The notes under the pieces were generated by a model. That model had not been told where the DNA came from. It did no database searches and saw only the letters and a program-made list of their open reading frames with translations. The position numbers and the translations under genes were made by a program. From Paulownia fortunei (taxonomy: Eukaryota; Streptophyta; Magnoliopsida; Lamiales; Paulowniaceae): a stretch of DNA of 64,000 nucleotides. The stretch covers positions 744,001 to 808,000 of the forward strand of contig JAGSPU010001671.1 of the NCBI GenBank assembly GCA_019321725.1, given 5' to 3'. Shown piece after piece: positions 1 to 19,375 of the stretch. Numbering within the stretch: position 1 is the first letter of the stretch; each line of letters opens with the position of its first letter.

Positions 1-5373
<5,373 letters not shown>

Positions 5374-8291
5374 CTATTATATATTTGCATACAGGAGTAT
5401 TAAGCAGAATATGTGCTAACTTTCTCCCCCAGAAAAACAATAGAATTTCTTCCTTTCTTCAGAGTTGAGCCACCACCTCAGAGTTGACGCACGGACCAAA
5501 TAACTACCAGTTTGAATATGATTTTTTTTCTATTTTTTTAATTTCTTCAAATGGATTTTCTAAGAAAATAAAATAGAAAAAATGAATAAAAAATAAAAAT
5601 CATTAATTCTCAATCCCTTCAATCGCAATTGTGAAGGAAATGTAGAGCTCTTGCGAAACTTCGCTTGTGAATATATTAATCTACCCTTTGATTCAGTGGC
5701 CTCTACTTCATTCCTAGTCGGTAATTGGGTATCAGCGGTCGGGGGCTTTGATGTAATGAAACCTATTCAGCCATGTATTTAGAAAATCTTTCCAATAACT
5801 TTAATGAATAAATCTTTCTTTTATTGCATTTTGAAAGTAATACCCTTTTTTTTTTTTTTTTCTAAGAAGATGATAATAATTATTACATAATAATTAATTC
5901 AATATAATTATAATCTATCAATGGATAAACTACAATAGTATGGACTCCTGTGAGTTTGGGCCGGATGATGGGAGTAGGCCGGCCAACCATTGGCCCACAC
6001 GCATGGTGCAAGTTTGGATTAGGTTGGAATTGTCGCTTAGAAGATTATTAATTTCATCTTTTGTTTATCATGTTTCATTGATATTAATAATGTCATTAGT
6101 TTATACATGATATTTATTAATAAAATAAAATATAAGATAAAATATTATATAAACTAAAAGATTTTAATGAAGTGTGTAGAGTCGAACGACGTACATGTCC
6201 GTGCGGCTAAATTCTTGACGAAACTTTTCATCTATACAACCCTGAATTTTTCATTTTTGTCCTGATATTAAATGTCGGTTGGATGGTCATTTGTTCTTTT
6301 TTTTTTTTTTTATATTTTCTCAATTTCATCGTTGTGATAAGATTTTGATTTAAATTTCTAGCAAAAGCATCAATTGCATGATGATTGAATGACACGTCAC
6401 TGAATTTATTTACATTATTGATGGAAAACTAATTGAATTCTTCCTTTAGATTTCTACGTTTGATTTAGTCTTGCTTAATAAAATTTTCAATTGTCTGACA
6501 ACTTGGTATTGTATGATCTAACAATTTTTTTTAACAAGTATTGAATTAAACCTTAAAAAAACATCTAAATCTTTCTTGAATCTTATAAAAGGCTCTACAA
6601 AGGAAATGTTGTACTTCACTTTTATAATACCACCATCTTTACATGAATACGTTAATGCTTTAAAGTCCTTGTTCCTTTCAACAGAAACAAAGAATTCAAA
6701 TACGACATAATAAGATAATTATGAGAGTTTAATCAAGGAAAATGGTGAGCTCCTTTTTTGAAAAATATAGGAAGACTTTTTTTTTTAGCTACTTTTTTTG
6801 TGCGCCTTCCAAAGCAAGGGTAAAATTACAATTAATCATCAAATATATATATATATATATAAGCTTATCAAAAGTAAGCATTCTTCTATTAATCAGGAAT
6901 GGAGTTAGAAAATGATGATTGAGAGGGCCAAATTTATATATATTTTTAAAAAATATATTAAATAAAAAAATACTTTTTTAAAAAAGGTAAAATTTTAAAT
7001 TTAATAATTATATATATATATATATTTATATTAATTTAATAATTTTATAGAGTTGCTGCTTCCTGCCTTGACTCGGTCTCTGCTATTAATGATATATCTG
7101 TCAATTAAATATATGAAAAAATAATTAATTTTTTTCGTACTTGAGTTGGTGAAACACATGCCTTGTGGGGTCACCATTCCTCAACTAGAACGTCGTGATC
7201 TCTTCATATCCCCGTCATCACCATACCTTTAGTTTTCTATCTAATTAATGGGTTTAGTTTCTGCCCATAACCTTCTCATTTCTAATTATACAATTTTTTG
7301 AGGAGAATACTAGAGTATATATCAATTATTATATTTAAATTTTAAATAGTAAGTATAATAAAATATATTATTTATAACATTAAAAATAAAAATAATTATT
7401 ATATATATAAACTAACACCTTCAAAACTCTTTGGTCATAGAATTTCAACTTTATCACTCCTCACTGACAATTATACAATTTGTTGAACACAAGATTGTTG
7501 ATAAGTCAGAATCTTTATTCTCCAATATGATCTAATCATAATTTAATTATGTGATCGATTAAGGGCCATACCCTAAATTCGTATTCACAAATATCTGAAT
7601 ATAAATTGAACCATGCATGCTGTGATTCAATTGGGATCCAAATTTGACAAATATAAACAAATCTTATATAACACATCCGAATTACTCTTACAGGATCCGA
7701 AGCTGGAAAAGAAACTAGAAATTTAGTTGGATTTAAATTTAAAGCCATCGGATGAAAATTTTGACCAATATTTAAAATTAAATTTATATCCAAAACGAAG
7801 ATTTTGAATAATGGAATTTCCATAAGACTCGATTCATAATTCGAATCTATAATCTATAAGATTGTAAGTATAAAATATTTACTGACAAATTCTATTGATT
7901 CGAACATAGTATTATAATTAATTAATAATTTTAATATTGATTCATAATGGCCCACTTGTTAACAAAATCTTTAATATTGGCCAATTGGGACCCACAATGA
8001 TAAGCAAAGATCAAAGTGGGCCAAAATCAAAACCAAAAAATTTCCAGCTGGCCGATTGTTTAGTAGGCCTGAACTAGAATTTAATATCGTAGGAATGCTG
8101 TTTTATTTTTTATTTTTACAACCCATTTATAGTTTTGTTTTCTTTAAGAAATCAACATGTTGCAAAGGCGAATTTGTGAAAGGAGTGTTTTTCCATGCAG
8201 TCATTGCCGACCCGCCATGTGATGGTTATTTATCCTTCACGTGGTACACCTTTGTGCTTTCTACTAATTTTCCACTTGAAACATGTGACGA

Positions 8292-8493
8292 AAAAAATGA
8301 ATGGCTCAAACTTGAGACAATTTCTTTTCTTTTCTTTTCTCTTTTTTAAAAAAAAAGAGGGAATGACTTGAGAGAGTATATTGCGAAGAAATGATTAATT
8401 ATATAAAAAATGAATGGCTCAAACTTGAGACAATATAAAAAAAAAGAGGGAATGACTTGAGAGAGTATATTGCAAAGAAATGATTAATTATAT
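8292..8493. repeat. Tandem duplication, two copies, second copy internally deleted
   Basis: Copy 1 spans about 8292-8404 and copy 2 about 8405-8493. Both start with AAAAAATGAATGGCTCAAAC and share the segment GAGGGAATGACTTGAGAGAG followed by TATATTGC and AAGAAATGATTAATTATAT. Copy 2 lacks the roughly 28-nt TTTTC-rich tract found in copy 1 at about 8322-8349. The copies are otherwise nearly identical (for example GCGAAG versus GCAAAG), so the duplication looks recent. Confidence 0.9.
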
Positions 8494-9280
8494 TCTTTTT
8501 TCTATATAAAACATTGAAAATTAAATAATTAAGTACACTGATGCATCTAATGAGAATATACTATTATGAAAGTAGAGATTGAATGCTCTTATTTTTTGTA
8601 AAAATTGAATCCAAAACCATCAATTATAGAATATTGATATATCAATTTTACAATGTAAACTGCCAGACTTGAGAAAGTTTCTTTCTTATGAATTTAGTAG
8701 TACGAAAGCCCACAACAGAATTTTTTTGCTTGTCTAAACGTTAGTGAGGATTCCATGTTTTGTAGTTAAATACTACATTATATATTAAGAAGATTTATTT
8801 ATTTTTAATCTTTAATTCCGCTCAAATCCTTGTCTAACAAACCAGTTATCTAAATATGTTCTAAACTTATGTAGTCAACAATAAATCTGCCAATAACGAT
8901 GGTAAAATTGAATCCATGGTAGAAAAAAAAAGAAGAAGAAGTGTTTTTACTCTTTTTAAGATCTAGAAAAAAATGAAATTAAAGGGACCACGTGAAGAAT
9001 TCCGAATAAGCGCTAAAGAGTTAGGCACCAGTCCAACTTCATATTGGGACGGCCACGAACAAATATAGTCCTATATAGAAAGCAAACACTGAAGTTTGCC
9101 AAAAATAGCTATACCACCTTTCCACGTGCCTATATATCCTCACTTCAGTTCGGTATTTGTTTCACGCATGAATCTCTCAATCCACTTGACCCATGAAAGG
9201 AAATGCAATAATCATTCCACTTTACATGCATGTACATACATCCATGTATGTGTTATATATATACAACTCACTCATATACA

Positions 9281-9303
9281 TGCACACACACACACACACA
9301 CAA
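9281..9303. repeat. CA microsatellite
   Basis: A run of CA dinucleotides sits in intergenic DNA, surrounded by TATG/CATA-rich low-complexity sequence from about 9225 to 9440. Confidence 0.8.
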
Positions 9304-10050
9304 CACAACACTTGATGACACATGGACAAATCATCTCGATATGCACAAAGTTATGTATGTATGTATATGTTTGTGTATCATATATATACATATGAGTTAC
9401 AATTACATGCATGCAACAAAAAATACACACAAATGTGTGTGTATAACTTGAATACTTGCAAATATTGATACACAGAGAAAACACAAGTCGTATTTGAGAA
9501 GAATACCCTATAAAGACAGGGGCATTATCACCTTTTCATCCCTTTGATTTACAAAACCCTTATTTGTGTGTGAAGGATAAGGACAACAAAAATGACACCT
9601 TTCAACGTTGATTAAGACAATACTTTTAAGTCGGCTGATGATAATTAAAGGGAAGTCTATGTCACATGAAGAAAGGTACGAAAGCAATGCTTTAGATGTC
9701 GATCGAGTCAAACAAATGACTAAGATATTAATCATTATACTAAGACAACCAACTAATCATCTTTTGAACATGACTTAAGTACTACTTGTGCTAATCTAAA
9801 ATTTGTTTCTATTAGGAGAAAATTGGATTAAGACTTTCGTCACGTAAAATAAAACCTTTCATCACCAAATTTCAAGTTATTAATATACAAGATATATAGT
9901 TGCTCGTCGTTTCGTATATAGACATATGTAATACATATTGATCACAAACCATCATATTACATGTCAACACATAATTCAAGAACTAGAAATTCAAGAAGTA
10001 CTTGAAAGTAAGTAATTAAGTGATTTATGTACTGATATTTAGATTCATAT

Positions 10051-12640
10051 TTATTCTCCATTAAGTAACTGTAGGGACCAAAGATCCTCCATGCTCCAAA
10101 GGTTTTCATTTGATTCAGTGGGAAAGGGGCCTTGAAAAGCTTCCATATTTCCATTAAAGGAAGTTGGAGAGTAGGATTCAACTGCATGATCCGCAGGGCC
10201 GCAACTGGACATTTGGCTCGTGCTTGCTTGATCATTGCTGTGATCTGCAGCTAATTGCCCTGTGCAGTTTTCAGCTTGCTTGATATGCTTTTGAATTCGA
10301 GTCCTCCAGTAATTCTTTATTTCATTGTCTGTTCTTCCAGGCAGATGCTTGGCAATTTTCGACCACCTGCATTCCCAGAATTAATGATTTTATATATATA
10401 TATATATATATAAAGATCAAGAAATTCGATAAAATTCATGTTTCTCAACATGTAAGAATTTCACCTAACATTATCGTGGTCCACTATATTGCTACACAGT
10501 GCACAGTTTAGCATCACAACATTAAATTTGTGGAATCACGAGCGTTATTGTGGTTGAAAAGAAAATCATAGCACGCCATGTTCTATGGTTGAAATTCAAA
10601 GTTGTTAGGCACCACCCAATTTATTTAAAGGAAACATGAATGCATATTGAAAGGTCTCTCAGCACTGAAAAGTGAAAACTACCCCTCACAATCAGTTGAT
10701 ACGCTTGTGCATGGCTGAGATCCATTTCCAAACACCAAATCCAGGGGTTTTGCTTTTATGTGGATATTGGAAGAACAACGAGGAAAAGATGGCATCTCAA
10801 ATGGCTTCTCATCTCAAAATATGATCCAAGGTTTGGTAATTTTTGCATATTTTCATGACCAGCTCATCCAAATGGAATTTCAAAAAGAAAAATAAATAAA
10901 TTTTCAATGTGAAAAGAAATTAAAATGATTTATTTTTGTGCAATGAGTTATATACTTTGTTAAAGCATCTACATAAACCATAACAGTTTTACGAGGAAAA
11001 AAAATGAGTTAAGAATATTATGCTCTGTTTTCTCATTTGATATTCACATAGGAGAAACATTAAATACACGAGAAATGTCTATTTTTACAATCATGCATTC
11101 CTATAATTTTATGACGTTATTTATAGGTCTATGGTCCCTGTTAAAAGGAATCGTGCGAGTATCAAAGGGAAAAAATCAAACATGGGTCCTGTCCTTCGAG
11201 GGCTACATGACTTAATGTTTAGTTTCTTTCAACCTTATGATCACTTGTGAAAAAGACTAAGATTATGTGTCTTTTGTTACTTTGGTATCACCATAATTAT
11301 CACTTAATGACCTAAATATGAGAGAGTATTTTTTTAAGATGAAAATTTAAAGGGTTTAATTAAAGTTAAAATTTAAATGTGCAAGTATGGCCCTTTTGTC
11401 CGAAAAAGGACAAAACAATATGGCAGCTGTCTACTTCAACATAACTAGCCAGCAATTGAGAGCTGCTCTTTCAACTTATAGGAGGTGTTAACATGTGACT
11501 TATTGGAAAGGGTTTTTCTGAAAATGGAAAATTCTATCGCCCAAAACCTTTGGGTCCTCGTTCACAACGTGTTTGTGTTTGCACCTTTTAAATTTACTTT
11601 TAATTTTTTTCCAATTTTCTTTTTACAGTACCTTGATACTTGTGTTTTTTGAAAAAACTTCTTAAACAAAAGGGATTATAAAGTATTAGGTGATAGTTTT
11701 TTATTTAATAAAATATCGTAAAACAACTAAAGAACCATAGTCTAGCACCAATGAACTTCTTTAAACTCTCGATAATTATGGAAAAAATTATGTGTGTGCT
11801 TGTCTAAATTGTTTTAGAATCTTTAGTTGTTATTTTAAGGTTAATGAAAGGTAGAGTTTCTACAAACAATTTTGGCCCTATCATTAATAAGACTTATTGA
11901 TGGTATTATTATAAGGATATAATATACAATGTTTTATATTTCTTGGTATAGACATATACTCATTTAAATTTTACAAGAAATATATGGGAGATTTTTGGTG
12001 GTGATAAACTACAAAATCAGATCTTTCTTGATGAATTCTTTACAGCCAGTCACTTGAATTTCCCACGTTTGGAATTTGAAGTTTCGTACAGGTGAAAAGA
12101 CTCTCCCTCTCTCTCCAAAATCTAGTCCTATATGCCACGAAAAGCACGAGCCTAAATTGTAAGACAACAGATAGTGGCTCCTCTCTCTCTCTCCACAGAA
12201 ACACCAAGAATGATACGGCGGATCAAGTTCTTGGATGAGAGTAAACCACCATTTTTCATGTTAATTTTTGCTATTTTAATTACCATTTTTCAAGTTTCTT
12301 TTTTGCAACAAAAAGATTAATGCCATCTAACAAATCCCTACCACACATACGTGAAAGAATTACCTGTTTCCCCACTTAGCATGCAGCTCCATAATCAAAA
12401 GCTGCTCCTCCGGTGTGATATTTCCCCTCCTAACGTCCGGCCGGAGGTAATTGAGCCACCGTAGACGACAGCTTTTTCCGGTGCGCTTGAGCCCTAGAAC
12501 AGAACACACACAAATAAGATGTTCATTAGGGTTTTCTCATTATATATCAAAAAAAGAAGAAGAAAAAGGGATTTGTTTTTCTTTTCTTTTTTTATTCATT
12601 AGGGTTTTTCCTTTATGTATCAAAAAGAAGAAGAAGAACA

Positions 12641-12695
<55 letters not shown>

Positions 12696-12835
12696 TTACC
12701 AGCAGATCGAGCAAGAGAGTTCCAAACGCCTTCTCCATGATTAGCAATGTAGTTCATGAGAATCAGATCCTCTTCCATAGTCCATGGTCCTTTCCTCACT
12801 TCAACATCTTGAGATTTGCATGGTTTTTTATCCAT
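10051..12835 (-). CDS. MYB21: R2R3-MYB transcription factor, MYB21/MYB24/MYB305 group
   Basis: Complete three-exon gene: 12700-12835, 12364-12493 and 10051-10366, giving 193 residues. The 136/130 nt first exons and the phase-1 and phase-2 splice points are typical of R2R3-MYBs. R2 has tryptophans at W18, W38 and W58 with exact spacing. R3 reads [20 protein letters not shown] and then [20 protein letters not shown]. The N-terminus MDKKPC...[15 protein letters not shown] and the last 18 residues, [18 protein letters not shown], mark subgroup 19. In that subgroup the acidic W-MEDLW tail is the activation motif, and the Arabidopsis members act downstream of jasmonate in stamen and petal maturation. 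The floral role here is inferred from the family. Intron 2 (10367-12363) is about 2 kb and AT-rich with a TA run near 10392-10412. A TATA-like box lies about 95 nt upstream of the ATG. Confidence 0.95.
12643..12692. repeat. (AT)25 microsatellite beside the MYB21-like exon 1 donor
   Basis: Fifty uninterrupted nucleotides of AT in intron 1. On the gene strand the intron opens GTAATTC and enters the repeat within about 7 nt of the donor at 12699-12698. Length polymorphism is very likely. Confidence 0.95.
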
Positions 12836-12930
12836 TTTGGTAGAGAGAGAAAGAGTGTCTGTGTGTGTGTGTGTGAGAGAGAGAGAGAAATATAGTTGAT
12901 ATTTGAAGAAAATAATGGAGGTGGTGCTCA

Positions 12931-12940
12931 ATTTATAGAG
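12931..12940 (-). promoter_or_regulatory. TATA-like box of the MYB21-like gene
   Basis: Minus-strand CTCTATAAAT lies about 95 nt upstream of the ATG. The space between holds a GA/CA-repeat leader. It is a position-and-motif call only. Confidence 0.5.
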
Positions 12941-13093
12941 CTTGTATAAGAGAATTTTTTGCCAGTTACATGAGCTATTAATTGGTGTCAAAAGGATGAG
13001 CTTTTAACCTAACTTTATTTCAACATTTATAATTAGGGTCTTGATATAATTGCTTACACACTTAAAAGTTTGCATGCGTGTATGACAAACGTC

Positions 13094-13239
13094 GATCTTT
13101 TATTTTAAATAGCATTTCATATTTTATTTCAATATTATTAAAATACGTCAAATGTATAAAATGATATAATTAATGTACACTTAGTGTATATTAATAATAT
13201 TGAAATGAAAGATAAAATATTATTTAAAATAAAGAATCC
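13094..13239. mobile_element. MITE copy A (inverted-repeat family)
   Basis: The ends are near-complementary: GATCTTTTATTTTAAATAG on the left and ATTTAAAATAAAGAATC on the right, with ATTTCAATATTA and TAATATTGAAAT internally. The centre contains TACACTTAGTGTATATTAAT. The same architecture and similar core (TACACTTAACGTATATTGAT) occur at 19209-19359, so this is a dispersed non-autonomous family and not a one-off hairpin. Confidence 0.7.
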
Positions 13240-14210
13240 ATATTAGACAATCCCAATTGTGAACATGAGTGAGGCAAGAATCATATATTATGGTAGCCCT
13301 ACTTTTAGAGGCTATGGGATAACATAGAGATAAAAATTGAAAAAATTTATGTGGTCAGGATGCAGGTGCGTTAGCATAGTACTAGTTAGAAGTGATATAT
13401 ATTGTAATTAATATTGTGTAAAATAAAAATATATATATTTTTATGTATTTTGATGTTATGTCACAAGTCAATTAATAATTACGAGTACTTTATTTCATGT
13501 GACTTTCACGTAATATATTTTATATATGCTCACCAATTTAAACGAGAGATATTTGTAATTATCAATTAAACATTAAGGTTCAGAATCAACATAATAACAA
13601 TATCCCAGATATTTTCTTAGACCGAAATATCGGCTGGCGCATTCTATGTATTACAAATAAAAGAGAATAAAAGATAAGAAGTAATTAAAAGGGATGAGAA
13701 ATCTTTGAGAACTGGATCAAGAAGAAAAAATAATTAAAAAATATGCCATATCAATTACTGACAGAACAAATTGACAAGACTAAATTATTGATCCATTTAT
13801 GTCAAATCGAAGACCCAATGACTTGACTAAGTTAAATGTCTCATCTTCACATTGTGGCAACATATCATACATTTAATCTCTATTGTCGACGCGACTCAAA
13901 GATTTTCCAGACAGGAAAGGGAAAAAGATAATAGAGGGTGGTCACGAAGCTTCCCATCCTCCCGCTTCGGCTTCAATCTCTTTAATTATTTTCAATCAAT
14001 TAATGCTTGACGTCTAATTTTGTAGTATATGGAACAATATTTAGCCAAAAATTGATTATAATCTAGTTATAATTTTCCATTTGATTTTACATCTTAGTCT
14101 ATTTACTTTAATTAATTTCTCCGTCGCAACTTCATATATAGAAATTGGACAGATTATACAGAACTAAAAGAATGTTAAAAAGGTTAGTTCGCGCCCTTAA
14201 TGTAATAGAC

Positions 14211-17200
14211 CACTGCGAGGAAAAAGAAATATTAGTGATGAAATACTGAACGACAATGTTCAAAGATATGTAGTAAGTTGAAAGATATGTAGTAAGTGAC
14301 AATAATTTTTGTTTTGTTACAATGTGATTTTTAAATATTTAATAGTGTTAGAAATTGTGTCTAAATTGTCACTATTGATAATTAGTGACACGTATATAGT
14401 GACAACAATGTTTGTTATCAAAGAATTATCATTGTACATGTGTTATTAATTATTTTCAGTGACTATTTTTACATAATGATATCAAATATTAAATGGTTCT
14501 CTTGTCTAACGATTTAAACTTTTAGATGAAGTGGTCATTTAATACGATATTGGAGTCACTCTACACAAAAAGCTCAAAGAATCTCATTGCCGACCATTTA
14601 TGAAAAAAAAAAGAAAAAATTCACATGTTATATGCTTCACAAAAAGAATATCTAATGCATGTGAAGGGATATATTAAACATATTAAATATTAAATAATTT
14701 TTCAACTTAAAATTTTAAATGAGATAATTATTCAATATCTTGTCGTTATAAAATTATCAAAATTATTATGATAAAACAAAAAATATGTTCACTTTTACTA
14801 ATGTATAATAATAATTTTGATATTGTTACTGGACTTATTATCTCTAACATTTTTATTTTTTTTTGGTGGACTGGGGCAAAATTCTTTCAAGAAAATAATA
14901 ATATTTTGAAATTAAACATTATGTGGCCTTATATGCGCCAAATGGGCCAACATTTTCCTTGGCACCACACATGATCAAAGGCAGAGTGAATATAGAGGAT
15001 CTGCATTGAGGATGAAAAGAAAATAATACAATGATGGTGTCTATTACATTAAAAATTAAATTTCATATGAAACGAGCATAGCTATTTTAAGTCATTATAA
15101 ATTTATTTATGGGCTAGTAACTTGCAAGTTTTATGTGATTGATTTTTTCATTGTAATTTTTTTTAAAAAAAATTATAATATATTTGTACGTATTAAATAT
15201 TAAATATTTATCCTCCCATATTTAATTAATTAGGAGTGGCATAACCCTTTCAATACAAAGAAAGCTCCCACTGAAAACACCCTTAGTATTAAAACTTTTA
15301 TTTCTCATAGAATTTTTTCATGCTTATTAGATCCCTATGAGTAACATATAGTTAGTAATTATAAAAATGTATTTCTATAATGTAAATTGGTCTATTTTAA
15401 GTTTTATTTTTTATCTTTATCTATTCATTTAGCAATTTTAGTTCGTTAAATTTTGACTCAATGACTTTAATTTAATTTGATTAGAATCTAAAAAATTGGC
15501 AGGAAAATCCCACATGCATGCCCAGCACGTGACTTGCAATTTGGTGGGTTTTGTCGAAATGGAGGGAAAATCTCATTCAATTTTTTTCAAAGTGTATATT
15601 AAATTGCTAATTACTGCCTGGCAGAAACAATTGGACGAATTAAAAGCAAAATAAATTTTATAGAACTTTTTTTTTTTTTTAAATGTTGACCAAAAAGTTA
15701 TATTAAAAGCAAACCTAAGCATGTTATATATCATGACATTTTAGACATACAATACCCTTTTTTCTCAGTCTAATCATCTTTGGAGTCAACATGTAATAAA
15801 AAATCCATGTGGTCACAGCGACGCAAATCTTGGAAACACGGAAAAACCTTTACATTATGTACACGCAAAGGAGACCTAAAAACAAGAAAAAGAATAATTA
15901 TCTTTCGCAAAGCAATATGAGGTTCCTTAATTAAGTTTACAATTTCCTTTTTTATGATAAAAAAATAAAAATAAACTATGTAATGCGTCCATATTTTACC
16001 GATTATTACCATTACACACATATCAAAATAGTTTGATTTAACAGTTTTTGATATTTGTAAGACCTCAAAAAATATTGCAGACCTTTCAATATAATAGTTT
16101 GAATCTTTTATTATAATTTTATATTAAAAAATAAAAAGTTATGATTTCTCGTAACTATATATCCAGAAACCTTTTATAAATTACACTATATCAATACAGT
16201 ATCATAATATATTATCTAAAAAATAATTACCACCATTAATAAAATCATCAAAAAGGGTCATGATAAGAAGCTGGATTAAATTGTTGCAGTTTTACTAAAG
16301 AAAGCAATACGTTTGACTCCACAACATTGAAAAGCAATAAGAATATCAAATTTATTTCACTTCAGTGGACGTGCGTGCAGTGGATTAGACAAGTTGGTGG
16401 GTAAACATGCGGGAGACAAATTTAGACAGTGCTGATGACCAGTTTAAATATTTTGTGTGTTGAATTTGTCTCAGTTTATTGCAAAATAAACCGAGTGAAT
16501 TGAACCACAAGTGCCGTACAGTATATGCATTCTTTGAGGAAAAGATATTGACTTTTAAATTTGGACTCTTAATTGGAGTTTATGAGCCGGATTTTGAGGT
16601 GTTCAAGCTAAACTACAATTAAATTAATTTTTTTTTTGCTTCAATTTAGTCAATTTTAAAATATTTTCTGCCGCAGTTTAAACTTAGCTAGCTCACAACT
16701 TTTTTTTTTATTTTTTTAACTTTGTTTTAATATTGGGTTGATCATGGTTTTAATTTAGGATAAAATTTTATACATAATGAATAATTAATGTAGTGTAATA
16801 GATGATGTGATAAAATATAGAATAAAAAATCATATGTAAAGACAATTACAGGATTGAATTATCAGTTATAGCAAACTAATTACAAGAAGACAATTCTATT
16901 TATATTGACTCTTAAGTCCTAAGTAAAACAATTGAATTGAAAAATCACCTTCCAACAATCTGCATTCATAGGATTATCCTACCAACAAAATTAATCATGA
17001 CTAATCATACTTTTACCATGTAAATTAATTTGTGGCTGAGAAAAAAAGGGTATTAGCTGTTGATTTAAAAATATCTTTGAGGGAGAAGAGGACAAGTGCA
17101 TGATTAAATGAAAGAGCAAGTCGAATTAGGTATAAGCACTTCTTATCCACACAAATATCTATCAAGGAAAGACAAGAAGGGACAAAATCACTTGTACTGG

Positions 17201-18244
17201 ATTATGATCTCTTGTCTGGACTTAAGCAATTAAGAATTAATCAAGTGTTGGATGACTGATTCCGAACATGGTCCCAATTAAACAATCCATCCACCACTCC
17301 TAAGCCGGATAACGTTATCCCTCTTAACGTGTATCTGTATTTTACGACTGAACTGAGTTTGACACTTGCTACAAAAGTTTCATGGAAGGAATTCTATTCT
17401 AGGAAAAATGATTTTTTTTGTACGTAAAATAAGGTTAATCCTGATTTGCACTAGTGATTAGATCTTGTACTGTTGTCGTTGCCCCTTGGTGGTATATATA
17501 TAAGAAAAGAAGAAGAAGGATTAACTAATTTAAGGAAATGATTAAGAAATTCTAGTTGATTATCTCTAATGTATGACAGTACATTGATCTTCATTAAACA
17601 CTTTTTCATCTATCATTGTAACAAAACTGCACTTTAGCAGTGTTTCAAAAAAATTGATCAGAGGGAGTTTTGAACCTAGGCATGTGATTAGTTATCAGTT
17701 TTACTCCCAACAACACGTTAAAATATTACTTAATTATATTTTTTTATATTTATTTTATTCAAACTTGATTTTTTTGAAGTTAAATCAGACTATATTGCAA
17801 TATTTGTAAATCAATTCTTAAAAATCAAGTTTAATTAGACTATAAGAAGAAAGAATGTTACTGATTACATTCCAAATAGTCATATAAAAAAAAAATTGTC
17901 AAAGGACGAGATGCAATTGACAAAAAAATTAGTTTTACTAATGGTGTTACTCTAAATAATTAGCCACATAAGAATTTGCGATTGTTGATAGTTTAGTAAC
18001 ACATGCATGTGTTATAATAACTCACTAACAACAAAAATTGTGACAATAATTTTGTTATCATTGAAGTGTCTTCTTGCATGTGTTACTAATACTCAACAGT
18101 GATGTCTTAAACACAATTATTGTTAATATTAAATTTATAAAAATTATCATTATAATAAAATTATAATATTTTAATCACTTAAACATATCAACAAGGACAA
18201 ATTATCACTTACCATTTTTATTAATATCTTTTTCTCTCGTAGTG
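14211..18244. mobile_element. Candidate CACTA-type non-autonomous element (or two fragments)
   Basis: The left end reads CACTGCGAGGAAAAAGAAAT at 14211. The right end, read on the minus strand from 18244, is CACTACGAGAGAAAAAGATA. Both are followed by TATTA-type sequence and by subterminal GTGACAATAATTTT motifs (14297 and about 18041), as in plant CACTA/EnSpm elements. No 3-bp target-site duplication is evident (GAC on the left, TTT on the right). The two ends may therefore belong to different insertions. No transposase is visible inside. Confidence 0.4.
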
Positions 18245-19208
18245 TTTGTAGAATCTATTAGTTTCTCAAATTTCTCTCTTCTCTCGAATTACTTCCGTAT
18301 GAAAATATTGATTGAAATAGAACATATACGAAAAAAAAGCGATAATCATCCAAAAAAAAAGCTTGAATTAACATCTAATATCATTTAATTTTTCATTAAA
18401 AAAGAAAAGAAAATTTTAAGCCCAACAAAAAGTTTTCTTGGAAGCGTCATTATCAAGCACCACTTGTTTTGCTTTAAGTGTTTGCCACATGTAATGTAGC
18501 CCAAGCAAGACTACACTGTATTATGAGCTTAATTAATCTACTTTTTCCACAGCTTATAGATTTCCAAACAGAGACTAATCCACTCGCACTCTTTCCGGAA
18601 AAGGAGAAAAAATTGAAAGAGATTTTGGACTTTAAAGTTGTGCTTAGTTGTGATTGTTTGTGAAGATAAAGCCTCCACCCCAATTAACTTGTAATGTCTG
18701 GTTAACCAATTCCTGACCACAACCCCATTTTGTGGTCTTAAAATTGGATTAAGTGGGCCTGGATCATTGGAGGGGAATTATAGCCACAAATTTTAGCAAC
18801 CCAATTAATGTTCTCTTTCAGTTTGAGTTGTTGTGTAAGTTAACTATTCATCACTAATTTAGTAAGCTTTTCACGAGGTTTGCATCCAAACAAATCTTGC
18901 TGCCTCCTTAAAGGAACTTGCAAGTGATTGACAACTGTGTTTAAAGATTAATATCTTCTTCTTTTTGGTTGAGAATGTGGCATTTAGTTAAGTTTCAAAG
19001 CTCTTAATTGTTATGTTAATTAATACTATAAAATATGTGTTGAGTGGATTTGTTTTGGGTATTGAAAAATATGAATTATACTTAATTTTAATTTAAGAGA
19101 AAGAAGGAAGAATGAAAAGAGAGTTTGAAAATAAATTCAAACATTTTTCCCATTTTTAAGCTTACACAAAAGGAAAATTAGAATCAAAGGTCTAAATATG
19201 AGCAAGGC

Positions 19209-19359
19209 GGATCCTCTGTTCCGTTCCCATGATATTTCATTTCTTATTTCAATATTATCCATACACATCAAGTATATTGAATGAAATTATTAATATACAC
19301 TTAACGTATATTGATGTTATTAAAATAAAAAATGAAGTATCATTCGAAATAGAGGATCC
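19209..19359. mobile_element. MITE copy B (same family as 13094-13239)
   Basis: It is bounded by GGATCCTCTGTT on the left and the complementary-like AATAGAGGATCC on the right. The interior is similar to copy A, including ATTTCAATATTAT and AATATACACTTAACGTATAT. It ends 16 nt before the next TIR element. Confidence 0.75.
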
Positions 19360-19375
19360 GAACTGATGTAAGGAC

